From Dyella psychrodurans (GTDB lineage: Bacteria > Pseudomonadota > Gammaproteobacteria > Xanthomonadales > Rhodanobacteraceae), in the NCBI RefSeq assembly GCF_003363265.1, contig NZ_QRBF01000001.1, positions 186,001 to 250,000 on the forward strand: 64,000 nt of DNA, read 5' to 3'. Shown here piece after piece: positions 35,427 to 43,712 of this stretch. Position numbers and translations under genes: made by a program. How positions within the stretch are numbered: position 1 is the first letter of the stretch; each line of letters opens with the position of its first letter. The notes beneath the pieces are model-generated. The model was given only the letters and a program-made list of their open reading frames with translations. It did not search any database and was not told where the DNA came from.

Positions 35427-35915
35427 ATGACCGTTGCAGCCCCCCGCGCGCAACAAGCCACAACGAATCATGAGGCCGTCGATGCCCTGTTCGAGGCCGC
35501 CCGGTACAGACGGGCCTCCGCGGTCGAGTCACTGATTGCATTAGGAACGGATGTCAACGCCTGCGACTCGTACGGAGCCCTGCCGTGGGTTGAGGCCGCC
35601 CTCGGCGGGCAGGTGAAGATCCTTCGCTTGTTCATCGACGCCGGTGCGGACGTCAACGCGTGGCGATCGGGCAAGGGGGAACAAACTGCGTTGATGATCT
35701 CCATCCAGCGGGGGTATCACGGCATGGCTCAGATGCTCATTGAGGCCGGTGCGGACCTCAATGCGCGCGATGCAGAGGGACGGACGGCGTTGAGCCTGGC
35801 CAAGGCCGAGGGGAATACCCGGTGGAACGACATCGTCGCGCTGATCGAACGCACCATCCTTGCCGACGTCGCCACGCGGACGACGAGCGCGCCACCGACC
35901 CGCCGGGCCATGTAA
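35427..35915 (+). CDS. Ankyrin-repeat protein with RRAM tail
   Basis: A 162-residue ankyrin protein: LIALGTDVNACDSYGALPWV, LFIDAGADVNAWRS, QTALMISIQRGYHGMAQMLI and LIEAGADLNARDAEGRTALS. The C-terminus runs ADVATRTTSAPPTRRAM, and the VATRT element before RRxM is shared with the 36659 and 37333 proteins. AGGAG lies nine bases before the ATG. Own cassette promoter 29 bp upstream. First of a run of genes (35427-37722), three of them tail-bearing. Confidence 0.9.
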   Translation: MTVAAPRAQQATTNHEAVDALFEAARYRRASAVESLIALGTDVNACDSYGALPWVEAALGGQVKILRLFIDAGADVNAWRSGKGEQTALMISIQRGYHGMAQMLIEAGADLNARDAEGRTALSLAKAEGNTRWNDIVALIERTILADVATRTTSAPPTRRAM

Positions 35916-35929
35916 TGAGGACCAAGCCA

Positions 35930-36307
35930 ATGATCACGCCCCACCAACTTACTCCCCGCGAACGCGAAGCCATCGCCCACCACCAGGCGGGGCGCACCCC
36001 CGCGCAGATCGCGCCGCTCATGGGCGTCTCCTACGCGCGCGCGCGGCAACTCTTGATCGACGCAGGCGTCACCCCGCACCGCACCCTGGCGCCCGCCGGC
36101 ACAGGACAGTGGAAGCCCCAGATGGATCGGGTCGCCTACCGCCGTCCCCGTGCAGAGCGGCGCGACCGGGTGCGCGCGGAGTTGGCCGCCGACCCAACGT
36201 TGCCGACGCATGTCTTGGCCCAACGAATCGGCGCCCACCCCGAAACCGTCCGCAAGGACCGACAGGCGTTGCGCCTGCAACGAGGGACCGCATCGGGCCA
36301 CCCATGA
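35930..36307 (+). CDS. Two-HTH protein
   Basis: A 125-residue protein with HTH units near residues 9-43 (IAHHQAGRTPAQIAPLMG, then SYARARQLLIDAG) and 85-118 (DPTLPTHVLAQRIGAHPETV). I chose the ATG at 35930, preceded by GAGG at eight bases; an ATG at 35915 overlapping the ankyrin stop (TAATG) is also possible. Translational coupling to the ankyrin gene is likely. A plausible regulator of the adjacent cassette promoters. Confidence 0.7.
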   Translation: MITPHQLTPREREAIAHHQAGRTPAQIAPLMGVSYARARQLLIDAGVTPHRTLAPAGTGQWKPQMDRVAYRRPRAERRDRVRAELAADPTLPTHVLAQRIGAHPETVRKDRQALRLQRGTASGHP

Positions 36308-36309
36308 AC

Positions 36310-36399
36310 CACATCCGGGCCCGAGCGCGGGATGTGTGATGAGCCTCACCACATTTGTTCGACACGAGCCCTTGCGACTGGTCCACCAGCCGGTAGGGT
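36310..36399 (+). promoter_or_regulatory. Shared promoter cassette upstream of the 36426 gene
   Basis: Dyad block CACATCC ... GGATGTG (36310-36336), then TTGCGA (36372-36377), 16 bp, TAGGGT (36394-36399), with CTGGT-cc-ACCAG in the spacer. Confidence 0.72.
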
Positions 36400-36425
36400 G
36401 GATGGACCACCAGCGGAGAGCCACC

Positions 36426-36662
36426 ATGATCACGAACGCTACCCATTCCGCCACCCACAAGACCGGACGATGCGCCAATGGGTCCGAACGCGATCATGGG
36501 ACGGTGTGGCACGCCGTCCCTCATGGCAGCGATCTGGGAAAAGCGTTGTGCGGAACCGCACCAGGCCGGCGCGGCGGCGGTTGGTCGTGCACCACGCGCC
36601 AGTTGACCGCGGTCACATGCCCGGCGTGCCGTCGGGCGATCGAGCAGGAGAACACTCCATGA
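36426..36662 (+). CDS. Small zinc-ribbon protein
   Basis: A 78-residue protein with the pattern ALCGT ... VTCPACRRAIEQE near its C-terminus, four Cys that would bind zinc, like small phage and plasmid zinc-ribbon proteins. CGGAGAG lies before the ATG. Its stop overlaps the next ATG (ATGA). First gene behind the 36372 promoter. Function unknown. Confidence 0.65.
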   Translation: MITNATHSATHKTGRCANGSERDHGTVWHAVPHGSDLGKALCGTAPGRRGGGWSCTTRQLTAVTCPACRRAIEQENTP

Positions 36663-37333
36663 CCATGACGATCAAACAAGCGAATGTGTTGCTCGAAGTC
36701 GAAGCGGCGCGCATTGCAGCGGACAAGGCGTGCGCCGATTGGGACCAACGGATCAAGTCGACGTTTGGTGAGAGTATTGAGGTCCGTCGCACCCGCCAGG
36801 CATTGCGCGCAGCGATGGAAACCGCGCTGGCCGCGCAGAAGGCGGCGGAAGTGCGCGCGCAGGAGAGCGCCGGGCGTCTGTGGAGGTGTCGGCTGGAGGA
36901 GGCGCGGGGTGTTATCGCTCGCGGCGCCGACGTACCCGTCATGAGCACGACGGACATGATTGCAGCATCCGCCGACGAACTGGCCCACGCACGGGCGGCC
37001 CTGCGCGACGCTGAGGCTGCGCTGGCGGCGGCGGTGCGCGCGCACCGCCCGCGCAGCGGGCTCCGGGACAGCGTCGATCACGCACGGCTCATTGAAGCGA
37101 TCGCGATGGATCAGGTGGTGGGGGCGGTGGGTCGTGCGCACCCCTTCCAGGGATCACGGTTCGTGGGGGTTCCGTACGGACGCCAACTCCGCCGTGATGC
37201 GTTGGTGCAGCAGGTGGAGGCCGAGGTCGTTGCCGCAGAGCGGCGCGCTGTTGCAACCCTTGATCGTGCTGCGCTGGCGGAGGTCGCCACGCGCACGCCG
37301 GTTGCACCCGCCCAAAAGCGGAGGGCGATGTGA
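36659..37333 (+). CDS. Coiled-coil protein with KRRAM tail
   Basis: A 224-residue, Ala/Glu/Arg-rich helical protein without ankyrin repeats (for example EVEAARIAADKACADWDQR and ADELAHARAALRDAEAAL). It ends ALAEVATRTPVAPAQKRRAM, the same tail as the ankyrin proteins, including VATRT. This shows the tail is a separable module rather than part of the ankyrin fold. AGGAG lies eight bases before the ATG, which overlaps the previous stop. Confidence 0.72.
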   Translation: MTMTIKQANVLLEVEAARIAADKACADWDQRIKSTFGESIEVRRTRQALRAAMETALAAQKAAEVRAQESAGRLWRCRLEEARGVIARGADVPVMSTTDMIAASADELAHARAALRDAEAALAAAVRAHRPRSGLRDSVDHARLIEAIAMDQVVGAVGRAHPFQGSRFVGVPYGRQLRRDALVQQVEAEVVAAERRAVATLDRAALAEVATRTPVAPAQKRRAM

Positions 37334-37722
37334 TGAAGCGCACCGCAATGAAACACGCCACCGCCGGATCACTTCGTGCCGCCTATGTCGCCGGTGCGCT
37401 GGACGGCGCCCTGCTGTTTGCGGTGGACCGCGGCGACGTCCATGTCGTCCGCCACCTCCTCGCCGATGGCGTGTCGGCTGCTGCGCGCGATCGGGCCATG
37501 ATCGATGTGTGGCGCGCCGGTTCGAGCGCCCCCGCCATCGTCCGCATGCTGCTGGATGAAGGCGTCAGTCCCGCTGCCGTCGACAGCGCCCTCGAACAGG
37601 ACCTCTGGCTGTTGGATCACAAAGCGGTGGTCCTGCTCCACGCCGCGCAGGATCGGGCTGTGCTTAAAACGGTCGCCACCACCAACACGCATGCGCCCGC
37701 ACTCAAGCGGCGCGTGATGTAA
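37333..37722 (+). CDS. Short degenerate ankyrin protein with KRRVM tail
   Basis: A 129-residue protein with two or three worn ankyrin units (LLFAVDRGDVHVVRHLLADG and IVRMLLDEGVSPAAVDSAL). The end LKTVATTNTHAPALKRRVM again has VATxT followed by RRxM. The ATG overlaps the preceding stop (TGATG; a GTG three bases earlier is possible). Last gene of the 36426-37722 unit. Confidence 0.75.
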   Translation: MKRTAMKHATAGSLRAAYVAGALDGALLFAVDRGDVHVVRHLLADGVSAAARDRAMIDVWRAGSSAPAIVRMLLDEGVSPAAVDSALEQDLWLLDHKAVVLLHAAQDRAVLKTVATTNTHAPALKRRVM

Positions 37723-37813
37723 GACCGGGCAGGCGCCCCCGGCGCCCCATGTGGAGCGCTGGACGATCCCCCGTCACCCGGTATGTGTGGAGGCCCCCTT
37801 CGGAGCCGCCCGC

Positions 37814-39019
37814 ATGTCCTTGCCGACCCTCACCGACCGCCCCAGCCGCCTGTACGCCCGCGTGGAACGCGTGCTGGGCGGGTGGCCCCGCCACGAGCAG
37901 GAGACGTATTGGGCGCACAGCGATGCGTGGGCCATCGCGGCGCTGGACTGGCTCAACGGCCAACGCGCCGGCCGGGCGATCTGGGTGGCCACTTACGAGC
38001 CTGGCGACGGCACCACCCGCCCGCTGGCCCACATCGTGGTCGAGGCCGCCGGCACCCAATGGGACACATCGGGGCCTGGGGCCATCGCGCGGTGGGAAAC
38101 CGCGCACCCCGGCTCGGTGACCTGGACGCTCGCCAGCGCCGACTCCCTGCGCGCGCTGCGCCTGGAGCACTCGGGCCGCACGGTCGACCCGCAGCGGGTG
38201 ATGGAGGCGGCAACGCGCATCCGCGGCCGGGAACAGGAGCGCTTGCACGACATGAACGCTCGGGTGCGCGCGGTGCTGGCCGATCGGACACCCAACCTGG
38301 TCGATTTGATGGAAGCCATCGACGAGGGCGCCGCACTGACCGCGCGCGCTCCCGACGGGCGCACGGTGCTCCAATGGGCGCTGGACCGCGATCCCAACGA
38401 CGCGGAGTTCCTGACGTATTTGATGAACTGCGGTGCGTACGTCCTGCAGCCAGGGCGCGATGGATTGACGGCGCTCGATCAGGCGCACCGCACCGGTGCG
38501 TTCGACGCGCGCGACCTGATGCTGACGCACTTCTCCCACGAGCAACGCCGCCTGCTGCTGGGGCACTTGCGCGCCCATCACACTCAAGAGCAGGACGGCG
38601 CGAAGCCCTCGGTGTGGGAGCAGGCGGAAGTCGCCGCCTCCACCCGCGTGGCCGATCCGCTCACCGTCGCCTACATGGCCAAAGGGGCGGCCGACGTCCT
38701 CAAACACCTTCCGCGGTTGCCAAAAGGCATCGCAGGCGAGTTGGATCTCGTCGATCAGGTGATCGCCCACGCGCCGCTCATCGACGCGATGGCCGATCTG
38801 CGCCGCGACGATCTCGCCGGTGTGTTTGTTTACGAAGTGGCCGAACCGCTGGGCGCCTTCATCGCGCAACGTTTGGTCGCCGGCGATGGTGTGGATCTCC
38901 AGGACGCGGTGCGCGTCAAAGCACGCGCCTTGGTGGCCGACTGCTGCATGGACGCAGGAACGAACCAAACAAGCGGGCAGCGGACCACCACAACGCAGGG
39001 TTGGGAGCGCGAACTGTGA
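37814..39019 (+). CDS. Large protein with weak ankyrin units
   Basis: A 401-residue protein starting MSLPTLTDRPSRLYARVE. Residues about 165-240 contain ankyrin-like units (LMEAIDEGAALTARAPDGRT, FLTYLMNCGAYVLQPGRDGL); the N-terminal 150 and C-terminal 150 residues are not recognised. GGAG lies eight bases before the ATG. It lacks the RRxM tail. No signal peptide. Confidence 0.68.
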   Translation: MSLPTLTDRPSRLYARVERVLGGWPRHEQETYWAHSDAWAIAALDWLNGQRAGRAIWVATYEPGDGTTRPLAHIVVEAAGTQWDTSGPGAIARWETAHPGSVTWTLASADSLRALRLEHSGRTVDPQRVMEAATRIRGREQERLHDMNARVRAVLADRTPNLVDLMEAIDEGAALTARAPDGRTVLQWALDRDPNDAEFLTYLMNCGAYVLQPGRDGLTALDQAHRTGAFDARDLMLTHFSHEQRRLLLGHLRAHHTQEQDGAKPSVWEQAEVAASTRVADPLTVAYMAKGAADVLKHLPRLPKGIAGELDLVDQVIAHAPLIDAMADLRRDDLAGVFVYEVAEPLGAFIAQRLVAGDGVDLQDAVRVKARALVADCCMDAGTNQTSGQRTTTTQGWEREL

Positions 39020-39059
39020 CGCGCGATGTGACGGCTGTGTGAAGACGGCGGCGACCATG

Positions 39060-39088
39060 TTGTCGCGCCTCGTCCGCGCCGTTACGAT
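39060..39088 (+). promoter_or_regulatory. Promoter of the transglutaminase-like gene
   Basis: TTGTCG (39060-39065), 17 bp, TACGAT (39083-39088), 27 bp before the ATG at 39116. Confidence 0.5.
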
Positions 39089-39115
39089 GTCCCCGAAAGG
39101 ACCAGGGGCAAAAGG

Positions 39116-40150
39116 ATGTTGGGTCGTCGCGCGCTCGCGTTTGTTCTCTTCCTCACCGTGGGGGGTGCCTGCACCGCCGCATCCGTTTCTGCGCCGCTGC
39201 CGCCCGGCACGATCGTCCCAACACCCGACGCCAGCACGCAGGTGCTGCGCACGATCCTCTGGCAGCAAGACGATCGCATTGATCTGGCCCAAGCGAAGAT
39301 CACGATCGATCATCTGGTGGACCCCACCATCGATCAAGCGGCCACCTTAAAAGAAGTCAACGACTGGGCGGCGAAAGTGCGCGCGCGCATCCCAAGCGGC
39401 GCGTCAACCTGGGCGAAGGTCATGACGGTCTACTCGACCATTTATGTTCCCGGCCCCTGGAACGATTTCCACAAGTTCGATTACAACTTCGACGATCCGA
39501 TGGGCAAGGACGTGCACACGACCATGCTCTCGACGTACCTGGCCACGCGCAAAGGCAACTGCGTGTCGATGCCGATCTTTTTTGCCATCCTCGCGCAGCG
39601 CATCGGACTGAACGCCGTGCTGGCCACCGCGCCGAACCACCTATTCGTCAAAGTGATGCTGGACGACGGGCAATGGAAGAACATCGAGGCGACCAGCGGC
39701 AGCACGCTGACCGATGTGGAGTACGCCGAGCGCTTCCTCATTTCCCCGCGCGCGGTCGACTCCGGTCTCTACCTGCAGCCGATGACCAACCACCAGGCGG
39801 TGGTGGAAATGGCCAACCCCTTCATCCAGTTTTACACCACCACCCACACACCGGGGCAGATCATGGCGCTCGCGGATTTGGCGCTCTCCTACGACCCGAA
39901 GGACGTGGACGCGATGATGTTCCGCGCGCTGGCCTTCGACAAACAGGTGACCATCGCCTACCGGAGCAAGTACCCGGACACCCGCATGCTCACCCCCGCG
40001 CAGTTCGCCGATTACAAAGCGCTGATGGACGGCTATTTCGATATGGCCGACAAACTCCAATCGCTGGGCTGGCACCGCCGCAGCGCGGCGCAGGACGCCG
40101 AATACTTGCACGACATCGACAAAGCCAAAACCGCTGAGGCAGGGGGCTGA
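39116..40150 (+). CDS. Secreted transglutaminase-like protein
   Basis: A 344-residue protein with a Sec signal (RRALAFVLFLTVGGACTAAS; a Cys at 19 also allows a lipoprotein). The middle has the transglutaminase/SirB1-like triad: Cys149 (TRKGNCVSMPIFF), His175 (APNHLFVKV) and Glu191 (WKNIEATSG). The C-terminal 100 residues are helical and TPR-like. Such domains are usually proteases or peptidoglycan/peptide-binding proteins. AGGGG lies eight bases before the ATG. The two secreted Rhs-linked proteins follow directly, suggesting it may process or accompany them; that is inference. Confidence 0.75.
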   Translation: MLGRRALAFVLFLTVGGACTAASVSAPLPPGTIVPTPDASTQVLRTILWQQDDRIDLAQAKITIDHLVDPTIDQAATLKEVNDWAAKVRARIPSGASTWAKVMTVYSTIYVPGPWNDFHKFDYNFDDPMGKDVHTTMLSTYLATRKGNCVSMPIFFAILAQRIGLNAVLATAPNHLFVKVMLDDGQWKNIEATSGSTLTDVEYAERFLISPRAVDSGLYLQPMTNHQAVVEMANPFIQFYTTTHTPGQIMALADLALSYDPKDVDAMMFRALAFDKQVTIAYRSKYPDTRMLTPAQFADYKALMDGYFDMADKLQSLGWHRRSAAQDAEYLHDIDKAKTAEAGG

Positions 40151-40155
40151 CCCAC

Positions 40156-40737
40156 ATGATCAAGATTGCCGCCGTTGCACTCCTCGTCCTTGGTGCGCTC
40201 ACCACCGGCGGGTCCGCGCGCGCCAGTTATGTCGCAGGCAACCCGCTCAGCCGCACCGACCCCACCGGGCTCAAATGCAACGGGCAGGGCTGTTGGAACA
40301 CGCCCCAGGAACGCGCGTACGGCCAATCGGGGGACTGGAAAGACTATTACGCCACCGCCTGCGCGAACGGCGACCCGTACGCCTGCGAGGCCGGGAATGT
40401 GGCCAACAACACGGGGATGCTGTCGGGCGTGACCAACTACCGCCTCGCCTGGTCGATCTCCAACCGCCTGCCGCCGGGCCAAACCTGCGCGGCGGACGCG
40501 GCCGCGATCGATCGGAATATGGAGGCCATCCGCGAGGCCCTGGCCGCCGCCCGCGTCGCCCAACTGGATGCGGCGGGCGCCACGCCCGACAATCCGGTCA
40601 TGGTGAGCGGCGCGTCCATCTCAGCCTTCCACAACGCCACGTTCCAGGCGAACGGGGCGGGTCCTGTGTTCGGCGGGGACATCCCGTTCAGCAACACCTT
40701 CGTCGGGTGGTGCACGGCGCCCGCGTGCCACCCGTGA
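40156..40737 (+). CDS. Secreted mini-toxin candidate 1 with Rhs-type DPTGL linker
   Basis: A 193-residue protein: Sec signal (residues 1-23, cut near ARA|S), then SYVAGNPLSRTDPTGL (DPTGL at 35-39), the motif that ends Rhs/RHS-repeat cores just before the variable toxin. The remaining 150 residues contain four to six Cys, consistent with a periplasmic or extracellular protein, but no known toxin fold was recognised. No Rhs repeats are present. Its stop overlaps the GTG of a small membrane protein, the expected place of an immunity gene. Toxin role is inference. Confidence 0.62.
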   Translation: MIKIAAVALLVLGALTTGGSARASYVAGNPLSRTDPTGLKCNGQGCWNTPQERAYGQSGDWKDYYATACANGDPYACEAGNVANNTGMLSGVTNYRLAWSISNRLPPGQTCAADAAAIDRNMEAIREALAAARVAQLDAAGATPDNPVMVSGASISAFHNATFQANGAGPVFGGDIPFSNTFVGWCTAPACHP

Positions 40738-41150
40738 GCCGCCGACCGCTCTGGTGGGGCCTGGTCGCCACGCCCTGGCTGGTGCCGGTGGCGTTTTTTC
40801 CCCTCGCCCTTGCGTACTACGCCCTCACCGGGCAGCACGCCACCGCCTCCGGCTGGGGCGGCTTTCTGGGCTTTGCCTACCTCTTCGGCGTGCCGCTGGG
40901 CTACGTCGCCCTCGCGGTGCTCGGCTGGCCCTGGGTCAGCGTCTTGCAGCGATGGAACAAACTGGTCACCCCTTATGTGTGCGCCGGCGCCTGCGTGATC
41001 GGCGCCGTGGCCTTTGAGGTGTTCGCCGCCCTGGTGGGCACGGCGCAGCGCAACACCACCGAGGTGCTCGGCATTGGCCTGGTGACCGGGCTTCTGGCGG
41101 GTCTCATTTTCTGCGCCGTCGCCGGTGTTCCCTTTCGATCCCATCGATGA
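40734..41150 (+). CDS. Four-helix membrane protein, putative immunity to mini-toxin 1
   Basis: A 138-residue protein with four hydrophobic segments, near residues 6-28, 42-62, 80-100 and 110-130 (LVTGLLAGLIFCAVAGV). The GTG start overlaps the preceding stop (GTGA). Position and topology fit an immunity protein for a toxin acting at the membrane or in the periplasm; there is no direct proof. Confidence 0.55.
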   Translation: MSRRPLWWGLVATPWLVPVAFFPLALAYYALTGQHATASGWGGFLGFAYLFGVPLGYVALAVLGWPWVSVLQRWNKLVTPYVCAGACVIGAVAFEVFAALVGTAQRNTTEVLGIGLVTGLLAGLIFCAVAGVPFRSHR

Positions 41151-41164
41151 CACACGGAGGTTCT

Positions 41165-41758
41165 ATGACACGCTCGTCGCGCTGGTGCGCCGCACTCATT
41201 CCACTCCTGGTCGCCACGGCGGCGCACGCGTCCTACGTGGGCGGCAACCCGCTCAGCAACGTCGATCCCACGGGCCTGGCCACCGCGGTGGTGGTGGGCG
41301 GTCCCGCCGGTCTCAACGTGTTCGGCCACGTCGCGATCGGATTCACGGGGCAGGGCATTTACTCCTACGGCACGCCCGATCCGTTCGGCGCGAGTTTCAC
41401 CGGATACCTGGCCGGCCAGGCGGCGTATCGGAACAGCACCGTCTACATCCTGCCCACCACGCCGGCGCAAGAGCAGGCCATGCAGCAATACATCATGGCC
41501 AACTACGCCAACGGCCGGCCGTACTCGATTTGGCGCAACCACGACTGCGCCAGCATGGTAAACGGCGCGCTGAGCGGCCAAGGCATCGGTGAGGCCGACA
41601 TCATGCAGCACGCCCAAAATGGGGTGCTCTACATGCCCATGGATCCGGTCACCGCCGCCGAACGCGCGGCCAGTTATCCGGGTGTGCAAACGATCTCCAT
41701 CCCCGAGGGCGGCGCGATCCCCGGCATCATGGGGCAGTTCAACCCGAGCGGTCCCTGA
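41165..41758 (+). CDS. Secreted mini-toxin candidate 2, DPTGL linker plus papain-like fold
   Basis: A 197-residue protein: Sec signal (about 1-22, ending AHA), SYVGGNPLSNVDPTGL (DPTGL at 34-38), then a C-terminal domain with GHVAIGF (His55) before WRNHDCASMVNGAL (Cys128). His-first, Cys-later order is that of circularly permuted NlpC/P60-like enzymes, which cut peptidoglycan or amide/ester bonds. GGAGG lies five bases before the ATG. Its stop overlaps the next ATG (TGATG). Confidence 0.65.
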   Translation: MTRSSRWCAALIPLLVATAAHASYVGGNPLSNVDPTGLATAVVVGGPAGLNVFGHVAIGFTGQGIYSYGTPDPFGASFTGYLAGQAAYRNSTVYILPTTPAQEQAMQQYIMANYANGRPYSIWRNHDCASMVNGALSGQGIGEADIMQHAQNGVLYMPMDPVTAAERAASYPGVQTISIPEGGAIPGIMGQFNPSGP

Positions 41759-42165
41759 TGCGCATCGGCCTGGTGCTGCTCGCCATCGTTCTCGTCCTCG
41801 CCGGCGTGTGGTGGGGCGAACGCCATCCCAAAGGCGGCCTCGAACTCAGCCAGGCGCCCGTGTGGGCCGCCCTGCAAACCATCGAGGCCCAGCACCGCGG
41901 CGACACCGCGCTGCACGTGCCGGTGCTGCTCACCAACGCGGTCGACGGAAAGGATGATGTGGTGGGTCTGCGCTCGGACAGCGCGCGGTTCCCTTATGTG
42001 TGGATCGTCCTCACCGAAAACGCCGGGGCGAATGGGATCTACGCGTTGCCGCACGATGCGACCTTCTCGCTGGCATGCAGCGACGTGCGATCGCTGCAGA
42101 GCCGCACCAAAGTCGATCCCGTCGTGGTCAGCGCGCTGCAGGCGCACTGTCGTGGGAGCAGGTGA
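41758..42165 (+). CDS. Signal-anchored protein, putative immunity to mini-toxin 2
   Basis: A 135-residue protein with an N-terminal hydrophobic anchor (IGLVLLAIVLVLAGVWWG, residues 3-20) and a periplasmic domain containing two Cys. The ATG overlaps the preceding stop. A periplasm-facing immunity protein would suit a peptidoglycan hydrolase; assignment is by position only. Confidence 0.5.
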   Translation: MRIGLVLLAIVLVLAGVWWGERHPKGGLELSQAPVWAALQTIEAQHRGDTALHVPVLLTNAVDGKDDVVGLRSDSARFPYVWIVLTENAGANGIYALPHDATFSLACSDVRSLQSRTKVDPVVVSALQAHCRGSR

Positions 42166-42221
42166 CAGTCCCGAGTGGATTTGTGAAGATCCCTTCACCT
42201 CAACCGCAGCAAGGGCAGGGC

Positions 42222-43712
42222 ATGGACGTTGCAGATCTCACGGTGAACGAGTTGGCCCTGGGGGCTGTGACCACGCCAACAGGACGCAGCCTGGTGGACC
42301 GGGTGGAAAACCTCGTCATCCTGGCGGAGACACCGATCGAATCCGATCATCCGGCTATCGCCATCTCCAATATGTTGCACCACACGGTGCGCATCCCTTA
42401 CGAGCACCTGTTGCGCGACCTTCCCGATGACGCCCGCGATCCGATCCTGAGCACGCGCCTGGATCGGGACGGCCTCAAAGCCATGGGTCGTTTGATGATG
42501 GAGGTGGTGGACGGCTTGGTTGCCAACCCTCCTGCAGCGCTGCCGTGGCTGGCCCAACTGGCGGACGATCGGCGCACCAAGCACTACCTCATGGATGCCC
42601 TCCTGGGGCGGTTGATGATGCGTGTGCGCCTGGCCCTTCAATCCGGACGCTGGGCGGACCGGCCCCAACGCTCAGACAGCATCCTGGATGTGGCGTGTTC
42701 GGTGGTGGAACTGGAAGGGGTGCAGGTCGGCACGAGTTTTCTGGCCGAAGCGCTTGTGTGCACCAGCGCGGACGGCGCCAAGCGCTACGCCGTAGTCATT
42801 GTGCTGCGCACGGTCCACAACGACTCCACCGCACGGCCGGAGGTCGAGCGGCGCGTGCGGACGTCCTATGAGGAGGACCCTGCATTCGTTCGTCCTGTCA
42901 TCGTGTATACGGTCGATCTCATCGACGGCCTGCGCGTGCCTTACTCGGTCATCGAACCGCTGTCCCGGGTCCTGATGAACGGCGCCGAGGACATCGAGGA
43001 CCAAATCGACAACCTGATCATCGCCACCTCTGCCTTCGGACGGCTTGATGGGAGCGCACCGCCCACGCCGCTGATGGGCGTTGTCGTGCAGCACACCGTG
43101 GGGCTGCTGACCGGGCTGATTGCCGAAATCCTCCAACACGATGACCCCATGAACGCCTGGGTCGCGCTCAACGCCCAGGCGTACGGCGGGATTGTCCACT
43201 ACGGCCGGGCGTTTTTGGAGGACATCGCCGAACGCGATCCCACCGACCCGATCTTGTCCCGTCTCCAAGAGCCTGAGGACGACGACGAGGAGGACTCCCC
43301 CCGCTCGTACTGGGCGGAGATGTTCGGCGTGCACGGCCTGGCGCGGTTGCAGGTCGTGATCGCCAGCGGCGCGTGGACCGTCCTTCGGGAGCGCACGAAC
43401 GATGATCCCAACAGGATGGCGATGGAGGTGCTCGGTCACGCCGAACCTCTCGTGCGCGTGGAACGCGACGACGACGGGGAGGTGACCATGCAGCGCCTGG
43501 ACGGATGGGTGGTCATCGCCCCACGCGACGGGTCTATGGGAAAAACCCGATCCAGTGGCGTGATGGTTCTCGGACGTCGTCCGGTTGACTCGCAAGCGTT
43601 CTTGACCGTCGCGCCGGCGTTGGAAGCGGGCGCCTACGAGGGGGCCCCGGGCGTTCGCCTTGATCCCAGCGAACAGCACCTGAGCACGTTGTTTCGCCCG
43701 GCGGTGTACTGA
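42222..43712 (+). CDS. Large hypothetical protein
   Basis: A 496-residue cytoplasmic-looking protein of unrecognised family. It seems to contain an internal duplication: VDRVENLVILAETPIES followed by AIAISNMLHHTVRIPYEHLL near the N-terminus, and EDQIDNLIIATSAFG followed by LMGVVVQHTVGLLTGLI near residue 265. The acidic EPEDDDEEDS follows around 360. AAGG lies seven bases before the ATG at 42222; a GTG at 42162 overlapping the previous stop is an alternative start. Confidence 0.6.
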   Translation: MDVADLTVNELALGAVTTPTGRSLVDRVENLVILAETPIESDHPAIAISNMLHHTVRIPYEHLLRDLPDDARDPILSTRLDRDGLKAMGRLMMEVVDGLVANPPAALPWLAQLADDRRTKHYLMDALLGRLMMRVRLALQSGRWADRPQRSDSILDVACSVVELEGVQVGTSFLAEALVCTSADGAKRYAVVIVLRTVHNDSTARPEVERRVRTSYEEDPAFVRPVIVYTVDLIDGLRVPYSVIEPLSRVLMNGAEDIEDQIDNLIIATSAFGRLDGSAPPTPLMGVVVQHTVGLLTGLIAEILQHDDPMNAWVALNAQAYGGIVHYGRAFLEDIAERDPTDPILSRLQEPEDDDEEDSPRSYWAEMFGVHGLARLQVVIASGAWTVLRERTNDDPNRMAMEVLGHAEPLVRVERDDDGEVTMQRLDGWVVIAPRDGSMGKTRSSGVMVLGRRPVDSQAFLTVAPALEAGAYEGAPGVRLDPSEQHLSTLFRPAVY

